DNA of 64,000 nucleotides, taken from Mucilaginibacter sp. cycad4 (GTDB lineage: Bacteria > Bacteroidota > Bacteroidia > Sphingobacteriales > Sphingobacteriaceae). The stretch is taken from assembly GCF_034263275.1 (NCBI RefSeq), contig NZ_CP139559.1, positions 310,001 through 374,000 on the forward strand, read 5' to 3'. The notes beneath the pieces are model-generated. The model did not search any database, had not been told where the DNA came from, and saw only the letters and a list, made by a program, of their open reading frames with translations. The position numbers and the translations under genes are program-made. Shown in pieces: positions 36,006 through 43,458 of the stretch. Positions within the stretch are counted from its first letter, which is position 1. Every line of letters begins with the position of its first letter.

Positions 36006-36854
36006 ATGAAATTCGATGTGTTTACCCAAATGGAATATGTAGTACGGTCGCCGGGCACATTGATTTTAAACATACACTCGTTACGCAGCCCAAACCAAAC
36101 GGTGATAAGTGAAGAATTTACCCTGGAGCCCTATATTAAGTTTGAAGAGCTGCAAACCCTGCAGGGCGAAAACCGTTTGGTGCGCTTTGATGTAAGTGCC
36201 GATACGCCTAATGTTAAAGTTACTTATAAAGCTACGGTTGATAATTGTTATGAAACAACTGATTTTGGTGAATTGCAGGAAACCCTCGTTTCAGAGCTGC
36301 CATCGCCGGTGCTGCCATATTTAAATCCAAGCCGCTATTGCCAGTCGGATAAATTATATCGCCTGGCGCACAATATGTTCGGGCATATGACCAACCCTTT
36401 TGAGCAAGTGGTTGAATTGACAAATTGGATCAATAAAAATGTGCAATATTTAAGCGGATCAACCAATTCACAAACATCGGCTTTTGATACCGTCACCGAA
36501 CAGGCCGGTGTTTGCCGCGATTTTGCGCATTTGGGCATAGCCCTTTGCCGGGCGCTAACCATACCTGCACGTTATTTTACAGGTTATGCCTATCACCTCA
36601 AGCCAGCCGATTTTCACGCCTGCTTTGAGGCTTACCTTGGTGGCAAGTGGGTCCTGTTTGATGCAACACGGCTGGTACCTTTAAACGGCCTTATCAAAAT
36701 AGCTACCGGCCATGATGCTGCCGACTCGGCCATAGCCAATATTTTTGGCGATGTTACCTTTACCACCATGCAGGTAAGCTGTGAGCTTGCCGAGGATGGC
36801 TTTGAGCCATTTTATTATGACAGCGGGGAATTTAAGGGATTGTCGTATCTGTAA
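36006..36854 (+). CDS. Transglutaminase-like cysteine protease/ligase, Anbu partner
   Basis: 282 aa. N-terminal beta-rich domain (about residues 1-100), then the transglutaminase core with the triad Cys170 (GVCRDFAH), His204 (DFHACFEAYL) and Asp219 (WVLFDATR). It could cut or ligate peptide bonds. It follows the Anbu gene with four bases between, so translation is likely coupled. The same gene pair occurs with Anbu in other bacteria, usually with ATP-grasp and alpha-E proteins. Confidence 0.9.
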   Translation: MKFDVFTQMEYVVRSPGTLILNIHSLRSPNQTVISEEFTLEPYIKFEELQTLQGENRLVRFDVSADTPNVKVTYKATVDNCYETTDFGELQETLVSELPSPVLPYLNPSRYCQSDKLYRLAHNMFGHMTNPFEQVVELTNWINKNVQYLSGSTNSQTSAFDTVTEQAGVCRDFAHLGIALCRALTIPARYFTGYAYHLKPADFHACFEAYLGGKWVLFDATRLVPLNGLIKIATGHDAADSAIANIFGDVTFTTMQVSCELAEDGFEPFYYDSGEFKGLSYL

Positions 36855-36932
36855 GCCTCACCCTAAATCCCTCTCCGGGAGAGAGGGACTTTAAAAAGTC
36901 TCCCCTACCGGGGGAGATTTAAAGGGGGCTTA
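36852..36932. repeat. Hairpin repeat that carries the stop codons of both flanking genes, family E
   Basis: TAAGCCTCACCCTAAATCCC on the left is opposed by GATTTAAAGGGGGCTTA on the right, with two inner hairpins (CCCTCTC-cggga-GAGAGGG and CTCCCC-taccg-GGGGAG). The TAA of the transglutaminase gene and the TAA of the convergent TMEM220 gene are its two ends. Confidence 0.7.
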
Positions 36933-37331
36933 TCGCCTTCCCTTCTTTACCGGTACCTTTTTGCTTTCCCTTGCAGCATAAACCCAGTTAGCTGCCAGCA
37001 CAGCCGCACAAATCAGTAACCCGAAAAACTCACGCACTTCTTCAACCCAGGGCTTTTCGGCTTTCATGGTTTGGACAAGGCTTTCGGCATGATGGAACTT
37101 AAACCAGTCGATAAGGCCATTGCTATCAAATATCTTGTAAATGGCATACCCTGTAAAGATGATGATCCCGGCTGCATAGCCAATAGGGTAAAACTCTTTT
37201 TTAGCAGCCAGGTAACAAAACCAGGCACAATAAAGATAAATGGGCATCCAAAGGTAAGGGTCGGGGTCGTTATATTGTAAACCCGCAAAAACGATAAAAA
37301 GTACAACCCATACAATGTTGAAGATTTTCAT
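36930..37331 (-). CDS. TMEM220-family membrane protein
   Basis: 133 aa from ATG 37331 (MKIFNIVWVVLFIVFAGLQY); an upstream ATG at 37349 would add six residues. Four membrane helices are visible (about residues 4-22, 28-44, 52-68, 105-122) and YNDPDPYLWMPIYLYCAWFC is typical of TMEM220. Function is unknown. Confidence 0.85.
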   Translation of the reverse strand: MKIFNIVWVVLFIVFAGLQYNDPDPYLWMPIYLYCAWFCYLAAKKEFYPIGYAAGIIIFTGYAIYKIFDSNGLIDWFKFHHAESLVQTMKAEKPWVEEVREFFGLLICAAVLAANWVYAARESKKVPVKKGRR

Positions 37332-37580
37332 AAGTAAAAGCAATTGCAATAATTTATACTGGTTTTGTTACGCAAAATGCAGGCTAAGCAATGCTAAATA
37401 TATGAAAATATGTTTCAGTATTAAATAAGGAAATAACAATTACCGGCAGCTATTCCCCACTTAACGCACCATTAAAATTATATCCGGCTTAACATTAATT
37501 AAATATTGTTCAAACATTTTTTAGCCTAACTCACTTCATTATTTATAACTTTTTTGCAGCCGTACCCTTTTAGATTGTTA

Positions 37581-39035
37581 ATGTATATGACCTTAACAGA
37601 TTACTATTTTACCAAACAATGCCCCGGAAAGTTAAAAATCATACTGCTCTCACTTTTATTCTTCATGCTTTTCTGCAGTGCGCGTGCCCGTGCCCAGGTT
37701 AATATCTTTGATGTACGTAAGGTAAATGATACCATAACACAATTTTCGGACCCGCCGGCAAAAAAGAAACGTTTTGGCAGGGCTGCTTTAGAGCTTGGCC
37801 TGGCCGAGATCACGCCGTGGACATACGATCGCTACATAGCTAAAGTTGATTATGCCCGGATCTCCTGGAAAACAGTAAACCATAACCTGAACCCCGGCAA
37901 TTGGGCCTGGGATAACGACCCGTTTCAAACCAACCAGTTTGGACATCCATATCACGGCAGCATGTTTTACAGCGCCTTCAGGAGCAACGGTTTTAGTTTT
38001 TGGCAATCAGTCCCGGCTACCATGGCCGGCAGTTACCTGTGGGAAACATTTGCCGAAAACCAGGCACCTGCTCCTAATGATTTTATCAACACCAGCTTTG
38101 GCGGCATAGTATTGGGCGAAATGACCTACCGGCTATCTAATAAGATCATTAATAACCACCGCCGTGGTTTTAAGCGGCAAGCCAGCGAGGTGCTGGGCTT
38201 TTTGGTTAACCCCATGAATGGCCTTAACCGTCTTATTGATGGAAAATGGGGAAAGGTTGTTGACCCGGCTGATAAATCGCAGGATGATTCATCAAAAGTA
38301 AGTGCCGAATTTGATCTGGGCGCACGCAGGTTTAACAGCGAAAACCAGGGTTTGTTAACTCACGGTCGGTTTGGCTGGTTTGGAAGGGCCAGGCTGCTTT
38401 ATGGTGCTCCTAACGAAAACCTGAGCACGCCATTCAGCAATATTTCGATCACTGCCGAATTTGGAAAAGATGATAGTTCATCCGTTAACGTAATAAGTGT
38501 TTATGGGTCCATTGCAGGGTGGGACATGTCGATGTCGGATAAGGTGGAGAACCTGATCATCATATCAGCCAATTATGATTACATACGCAATGCTGCTTTC
38601 TTTTATGGAGGGCAAAGCGTAAAGGCTAATTTATTATCGGAGTTTAAATTATTGCATGGCTTTAAAGTAAACACCGCAGTGGGGGCCGGGCTCATCATTT
38701 TAGGGGCCGCTCCCGATCCATATCTGTACAGAGGGCGCAATTATGATTACGGCTCAGGCTTTGCCATAAACGGCAGAGCTGGTTTTAATATAGGTAACAG
38801 ATTTAATTATAATATTAATTATCGTGGTAGTTGGCTCATGACTATTAATGGTAATAAGTCGCACTATTTTTTACATACCATCACCAATGAGATAAGTTAC
38901 CGTGTGTTAAAGGATCTCTCGATAAGTGCCGAACCCGGATATTTCAGGCTGGAAGGGAACTATAAAAATCATCCTGATGTAGACAAAACTTACCCGTACC
39001 TGCGGATTTCAACAAGATACCGGGTTAATCTGTAA
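37581..39035 (+). CDS. DUF3943 outer-membrane-type protein
   Basis: 484 aa from ATG 37581; a TTG at 37554 could add nine residues. Signal-like segment KLKIILLSLLFFMLFCSARA about residues 18-38. The DUF3943 core contains PFQTNQFGHPYHGSMFYSAF, WETFAENQAPAPNDFINTSF and GEMTYRLSNKIIN. The second half alternates short strands and ends in aromatic residues near RISTRYRVNL, consistent with a beta barrel. Function is unknown. Confidence 0.82.
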   Translation: MYMTLTDYYFTKQCPGKLKIILLSLLFFMLFCSARARAQVNIFDVRKVNDTITQFSDPPAKKKRFGRAALELGLAEITPWTYDRYIAKVDYARISWKTVNHNLNPGNWAWDNDPFQTNQFGHPYHGSMFYSAFRSNGFSFWQSVPATMAGSYLWETFAENQAPAPNDFINTSFGGIVLGEMTYRLSNKIINNHRRGFKRQASEVLGFLVNPMNGLNRLIDGKWGKVVDPADKSQDDSSKVSAEFDLGARRFNSENQGLLTHGRFGWFGRARLLYGAPNENLSTPFSNISITAEFGKDDSSSVNVISVYGSIAGWDMSMSDKVENLIIISANYDYIRNAAFFYGGQSVKANLLSEFKLLHGFKVNTAVGAGLIILGAAPDPYLYRGRNYDYGSGFAINGRAGFNIGNRFNYNINYRGSWLMTINGNKSHYFLHTITNEISYRVLKDLSISAEPGYFRLEGNYKNHPDVDKTYPYLRISTRYRVNL

Positions 39036-39065
39036 GCTATAAACAAAAAAGATTGGAAAAATTTG

Positions 39066-39136
39066 ATGTCGCGGGCAGATTCGAACTGCCGTTTAGGGTA
39101 TTGCGGACCCCCACCTATCCTCTCGGTCACGCGACT
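39066..39136 (-). tRNA. tRNA-Cys-like gene (anticodon GCA)
   Basis: The 71-nt fold has a 6-bp acceptor stem GTCGCG/CGCGAC, D-stem ACC/GGT with GG in the loop, anticodon stem GGGGT/ACCCT with loop CCGCAAT, and T arm GGCAG-TTCGAAT-CTGCC. U8 and discriminator U73 fit tRNA-Cys. Two oddities: position 33 is C instead of the near-universal U, and the first acceptor pair is A-A. It may be a variant or a decaying copy. It lies 51 bases downstream of the SAM-I riboswitch on the same strand. Confidence 0.6.
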
Positions 39137-39187
39137 TGAAAACCATAAAAATCACTTAATCAGATCGGTTGTGGGGTGTAGATATAA

Positions 39188-39297
39188 TTATCTCTCTCCC
39201 GTTTTGCACGGGAGCAGGAATTAGCACCTTTTACATTATGCGGATGTACAGGTTGCTAAGACGTCTTTGGGCCTTTCCCTCAGTCTTTCTTGATAAG
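39188..39297 (-). ncRNA. SAM-I riboswitch without a downstream ORF
   Basis: On the minus strand the conserved S-box blocks follow in order: CTTATCAAGAAAGACTGAGG, GGAAAGGCCC, GACGTCTTAGCAACC, AAGGTGCTAATTCC, a CTCCCGT...ACGGGAG hairpin and closing GAGAGATAAT. P1 is TTATC/GATAA and P2 AAGAC/GTCTT. This class binds S-adenosylmethionine and normally controls Met/Cys genes. Next comes AGATA-ATTA-TATCT, which competes with P1, and then the tRNA-Cys-like gene; no minus-strand ORF follows. Confidence 0.85.
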
Positions 39298-39331
39298 TTA
39301 TTAAAAAAACATTTTGTCGTTGTTGACAGTG

Positions 39332-39339
39332 CAAATGTA
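39332..39339 (-). promoter_or_regulatory. Promoter of the SAM-I riboswitch transcript
   Basis: On the minus strand TACATTTG is an exact TAnnTTTG box, about 35 bases upstream of the first riboswitch helix. Expression of the riboswitch is therefore likely. The remaining spacer 39340-39581 is AT-rich and shows no gene. Confidence 0.6.
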
Positions 39340-39581
39340 ATAATAAATTATATAATTCCTATAGTTTTAGTAGTTTATTTTAATTTTTATTTCTTTTATA
39401 TTGATTTTGAGGGCGATAAATTTAGTTGGTGCTGTCTCAAGCTAATGTTAATTTGAGTTTTTTGATAGAGCTATTTGGGAGAAAAAACTGAAATGATCAC
39501 CATTTAATCTGAAGTAGTCACCATAATTTTAATTCCTAACTATTGCACCTTTGTATTGTTAAAACATTAAAAAACATCACA

Positions 39582-40343
39582 ATGGGAACAAATAGAATAG
39601 CACTGATAACCGGCGGCAGCCGTGGCTTAGGTAAAAATGCTGCACTGCACCTGGCTAAAAAAGGTATTGATGTAATAGTTACTTATCGCAGTAAAAAAGA
39701 AGAAGCGGAAGCTGTTGTTGCAGAAATTGAATCGGCAGGGCAAAAGGCCGCTGCTCTGCAATTGGATACAGGTATTGTATCAACCTTTGATGCTTTCATT
39801 GAAAAACTGAAAGCAACCCTGAACGAAAAGTGGGGGCGTGATACCTTTGATTTCCTGATCAATAACGCAGGTATTGACGCTGCTTCACCTTTTGCACAAA
39901 CCACCGAAGAAGATTTTGATAACCTGTTCAACGTTCATTTTAAAGGTGTTTACTTTTTAACGCAAAAGAGTTTACCTGTAATTGCCGATGGCGGCCGCAT
40001 CATCAATTTTTCGACCGGGCTGGCCCGTTTCTCAACTCCGGGATACGCCGCTTATGCCTCCATGAAAGGCGCTATCGAAGTATTCACCAAATATCTGGCA
40101 AAAGAATTGGGGAGCCGCGGCATAGCCGCAAATATCGTGGCCCCCGGCATCATTCAAACCGATTTTACTAAAGCGGCATTTGATTCGCATCCGGGTCTGG
40201 AAGAGATGATGTCGAAATCCACAGCTTTGGGTAGGGTAGGCCAGCCAGATGATATAGGGGGCATAGTAGCTTTTCTTTGCACTGAAGATGCCCGCTGGAT
40301 CAACGCCCAGCGTATTGAAGCTTCGGGCGGGATGTTTCTTTAA
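39582..40343 (+). CDS. SDR-family oxidoreductase (FabG-like)
   Basis: 253 aa from ATG 39582 (MGTNRIALITGG); the longer ORF start at 39543 includes the promoter area. Classical SDR: cofactor motif GGSRGLG, NNAG near residue 92, catalytic FSTG...YAAYASMKG, and the C-terminal PGIIQTDFTKAAF and GRVGQPDDIGGIVAFLC. It oxidises or reduces an unknown alcohol or ketone; NADP preference is suggested by the R after GGS but not proven. It stands alone. Confidence 0.92.
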   Translation: MGTNRIALITGGSRGLGKNAALHLAKKGIDVIVTYRSKKEEAEAVVAEIESAGQKAAALQLDTGIVSTFDAFIEKLKATLNEKWGRDTFDFLINNAGIDAASPFAQTTEEDFDNLFNVHFKGVYFLTQKSLPVIADGGRIINFSTGLARFSTPGYAAYASMKGAIEVFTKYLAKELGSRGIAANIVAPGIIQTDFTKAAFDSHPGLEEMMSKSTALGRVGQPDDIGGIVAFLCTEDARWINAQRIEASGGMFL

Positions 40344-40348
40344 TTGGT

Positions 40349-40446
40349 GCATGGTTGATTGAGTTGATTAGGTGAGTAGTTGTCTTAATTCTTGTTTATC
40401 CATCCATTCCAACTATTAACCTAATCAACTACTCACTTAATCAACC
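40349..40446. repeat. GTTGATTAGG-type repeat, family F
   Basis: ATGGTTGATTGAGTTGATTA at the left and ACTCACTTAATCAACCAT at the right oppose each other; inside, GTTGATTAGGTGAGTAGTTG is opposed by AACCTAATCAACTACTCAC. It is an imperfect long hairpin made of short related words. Confidence 0.6.
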
Positions 40447-40491
40447 ATTCTACAATCCAACCAAATCACTATCTTTCGCACAAAAAAGCAA

Positions 40492-41430
40492 ATGGAATTT
40501 GGTAGAGTACCGGACGAAGAATTATCAAGGGTTGATTTCACCCTGCCGGCCGATCCGCAGATAACTGTTGATACGCTTGCCGTTGCAAAAAATGATGTGC
40601 CTTTGCAGGTGCATGTTGGCTGTGCCAAATGGGGACGGAAGGAGTGGGTTGGTAAGATCTATCCGCCAAAAACCAAAGACGCTAATTTTTTAGACGAATA
40701 TGTTAAGCACTTTGATTGCATTGAGCTTAACGCCACTTTTTACCAGGTTTACGGCCCGGACACCATTGCCAAGTGGAAAGAAAAAGCGGATAGTAATCCC
40801 GGTTTTAAATTTTGCCCTAAATTTTCGCAAAGCATCAGTCACATTCGCCGCTTAAAAAACGCGGAAGATATCACGACCACGTATTATGAAGGCGTTTTGG
40901 CTTTCGGCGATAAGCTCGGTCCGCTGTTTTTGCAGTTGAGCGATAATTACACGCCAAAGAGTTTCCCGGAGCTTAAGGCCTATCTTGAACAATTACCAAA
41001 AGATCTTCCCGTATTTGTTGAACTGCGCCATAAAGATTGGTTTGCCGTTGCCGAAAACTGCGATAGGGTATTTAACCTTTTCCATGATTTAAACATTGGT
41101 TCGATCATAACCGATGCCAGCGGCCGCCGTGATGTGGTGCATATGGCTTTGCCTACACCTCATGCTTTTATCCGCTTTGTAGGCAACAGCCTGCACCCAA
41201 CAGATTATGCCCGCGTTGATGAATGGGTTGAGCGGATCAAAAACTGGAAAGATCAGGGCCTTAAATCGGTATGGTTTTTTATGCACCAGCATGATGAGCG
41301 TTACTCACCCGAACTGGCCGATTATGTGGTTGAGAAACTAAACAATGCATTGGGCACTCAGCTAATGCGCCCTCAATTTATCCAAAGAGACGATAATAAG
41401 CCAACCGCCCAAACCTCGCTGTTATTGTAG
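40492..41430 (+). CDS. DUF72 protein
   Basis: 312 aa. It has the DUF72 TIM-barrel pattern: VHVGCAKWGRKEWVGKIYPP near residue 38, FDCIELNATFYQVYGPDTIAKW, FKFCPKFSQSISH, VELRHKDWF, and SVWFFMHQHDERYSPELADYV. The family's role is unknown; it resembles endonuclease-IV-type barrels. Its last nine bases overlap the convergent secreted-protein gene. Confidence 0.93.
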   Translation: MEFGRVPDEELSRVDFTLPADPQITVDTLAVAKNDVPLQVHVGCAKWGRKEWVGKIYPPKTKDANFLDEYVKHFDCIELNATFYQVYGPDTIAKWKEKADSNPGFKFCPKFSQSISHIRRLKNAEDITTTYYEGVLAFGDKLGPLFLQLSDNYTPKSFPELKAYLEQLPKDLPVFVELRHKDWFAVAENCDRVFNLFHDLNIGSIITDASGRRDVVHMALPTPHAFIRFVGNSLHPTDYARVDEWVERIKNWKDQGLKSVWFFMHQHDERYSPELADYVVEKLNNALGTQLMRPQFIQRDDNKPTAQTSLLL

Positions 41431-41925
41431 CGGTTCTGTTGTAGCGGGTGGAATTTTCATAGCCGGGTTGAAGTTGGGGATCAGTTGCCTTACCTTATCG
41501 GCAGTTGAATTGTTCATATCCAGGAACGACCAGTTTTTGCCGCCATCGCCGCTAACTGCCAGCAGATTGCTGTGCATGGCCATACGGCCTTTAGGGCTTG
41601 CCATAATGATAGTTTCGGGCAGCAGGCAGTGAATTTCCTTCCCTGCTTTATAAAATTTACCAGGAGTACCAACTGTAACGTTTTCAAAGCTGATGCCTGC
41701 AGTTTTCATTTGCTGCATAGCTGCACCAATCATATCAGCCATTTTTTCTTTGCCCCCGGCCATTTGCACCGCTTTGGGATAAGTATAATTAACAATACTT
41801 TTATAATCGCCTTTGGTCATGCTTTGGGCCATTAGGGTTGCCTGTTGCTTTACTACTACCGGGTTTTGGGCATGTAATGCCAGCGGCGATAATATGATGA
41901 TCAGAAGCCTGACTATGTTTTTCAT
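41422..41925 (-). CDS. Secreted protein of unknown family
   Basis: 167 aa with a signal peptide (about residues 1-19, LSPLALHAQ). The mature part has helical and beta segments (ATLMAQSMTKGDYKSIVNYT, GGKEKMADMIGAAM) that resemble secreted NTF2-like proteins; no catalytic motif is visible. It follows the ENPP gene by nine bases, so it is probably in the same transcript. Confidence 0.75.
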   Translation of the reverse strand: MKNIVRLLIIILSPLALHAQNPVVVKQQATLMAQSMTKGDYKSIVNYTYPKAVQMAGGKEKMADMIGAAMQQMKTAGISFENVTVGTPGKFYKAGKEIHCLLPETIIMASPKGRMAMHSNLLAVSGDGGKNWSFLDMNNSTADKVRQLIPNFNPAMKIPPATTEPLQ

Positions 41926-41934
41926 AGGATGTTT

Positions 41935-43200
41935 CTATTTTTTTATAAGAACCTCATCGGCAAGCTGATCAGTACCATCAACCCTGCCATTGTATTTAAG
42001 CCCCAATATGCGATTTACTAAGTTAAAAACATCAACATTTTTAAAAGAAGGTATTTGCTTGCCGGTTTTAAATGCTGGTCCCCAGGCCAGGAAGGTAGCG
42101 TGCATGTCTTTTATCACGTAAGGATCATAACCATGCCAGCCGATGTTTATCTTTTTACTGTTCCATAAATTAAAAATCAAAGGGTAATGAGGGATCAGCA
42201 AAATATCACCTATTCGGTCATGCCAATCGTCGGTTTGGCTGTAGTGCAGGTTGGCGGGTACATTGGTCTTCAGGTACACATCATAATCTTTAGCTTCGGT
42301 TTTGAGCTGATCATAAGTTAACTGGATAGCCGCTTTATCTTTTGCATAAAGCTCAACCAATATGCCATCGCCGGAGATTTTGAATTTAGCAGTGTCGATA
42401 GCCGCAGGAATACCGATGGGGTGCTCACGGTCAACTTTAGTCATGCCGTGATCTGATACAAAAATAAAGTTAACATCAAGCCCGGTGTTTTTTACGGCCT
42501 TGTTCAACTCATTAACCGCCGAATCAACAAAATGTACTTCTCGTTCAGTTTCGGGTGCATCCGGGCCAAAAGTATGGCCGGCATGGTCAACCTGCGGAAA
42601 GTAGAAAGTGATTAGATGCGGGCGTTTATCTTCGGGAAGTTTCAGCCAGTTTACCACAGCACCAATGCGGTCATGAATGGCTATCTTATCGTTATAAACA
42701 TAGTAATAAGTTGGGTTGATACCTTGTATAGCTGCTTCTGAAGCAACCCAGTAAAAACTTGCCGAAAGCATTTTCTGCTGCTCGGCCAATACCCAAAGCG
42801 GCGAACCAAAATACCAGCTGCTGTCCTTTACCTTCTGTTTGTTGCTCATGGAATAACTGTCATCCCGTTTACGGTCATAAAAGGAATTGTTAACCAGGCC
42901 CGAGTGCGATGGGTATAAGCCGCTTATCAAAGCATAATGGTTAGGGAAAGTCACCGAAGGGTATGAAGGGATCATGGATTTGGCCTGCACACCACCGTTG
43001 CTCAAGGAAAGCAAATGCTCTGCATTATATTTTTTAGCATAGTCATACCTGAAACCATCGGCGGAAATCAGGATAACATATGGCTTTTTTTGCTGGGCTA
43101 TACTGTTTTTGCGATTGGGGATTATTTTTTGTGTAGTGTCCTGGGCGAAGGTTGTAGCTGCCAGCAAAAGGCAGATAAAAAAAAGATTATACTTTTTCAT
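41935..43200 (-). CDS. Secreted ENPP-type phosphodiesterase/alkaline phosphatase superfamily
   Basis: 421 aa with a signal peptide (about residues 1-19). Metal and catalytic motifs of the nucleotide pyrophosphatase family: ISADGFRYDY (Asp), PSYPSVTFPNHYALISGLYP with the nucleophilic Thr, PQVDHAGHTFGPDAPE and VSDHGMT (metal Asp/His). It hydrolyses phosphodiester or pyrophosphate bonds outside the inner membrane, zinc-dependent by analogy. The partner secreted protein follows by nine bases. Confidence 0.93.
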   Translation of the reverse strand: MKKYNLFFICLLLAATTFAQDTTQKIIPNRKNSIAQQKKPYVILISADGFRYDYAKKYNAEHLLSLSNGGVQAKSMIPSYPSVTFPNHYALISGLYPSHSGLVNNSFYDRKRDDSYSMSNKQKVKDSSWYFGSPLWVLAEQQKMLSASFYWVASEAAIQGINPTYYYVYNDKIAIHDRIGAVVNWLKLPEDKRPHLITFYFPQVDHAGHTFGPDAPETEREVHFVDSAVNELNKAVKNTGLDVNFIFVSDHGMTKVDREHPIGIPAAIDTAKFKISGDGILVELYAKDKAAIQLTYDQLKTEAKDYDVYLKTNVPANLHYSQTDDWHDRIGDILLIPHYPLIFNLWNSKKINIGWHGYDPYVIKDMHATFLAWGPAFKTGKQIPSFKNVDVFNLVNRILGLKYNGRVDGTDQLADEVLIKK

Positions 43201-43308
43201 GCTGAAACAATGGTTTGCGAATGTAGATAAACCGCGTTACCTGAATGATAACGACAGGTAAACTTTGACTGTTTTTACCATTACCTAATCAAATTTTTAC
43301 ATGCCGGG

Positions 43309-43410
43309 TGCTGAACAAATTACCCATGATATAATAAAAAAAGGTGTCATGTTGAGTGTTTAAATCCAGGGCCTCTGAAGGTGAAATGACATCTCTCCAT
43401 CCGTCATGTT
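43309..43410. repeat. Composite repeat, family B (partial copy)
   Basis: GTGCTGAACAAATTACCCATGA near the left end is followed by GGTGTCATGTTGAGTGTTTA and GACATCTCTCCATCCGTCAT. The order matches the first half of the 16032-16362 element (ACCCATGACATAATTAA...GTCATGTTGAGTG...). The right half is absent. Confidence 0.65.
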
Positions 43411-43458
43411 GTCCACCGGATACCCAAACTCAGCTTCATCTGCTAAAGTTTCTCGGGC

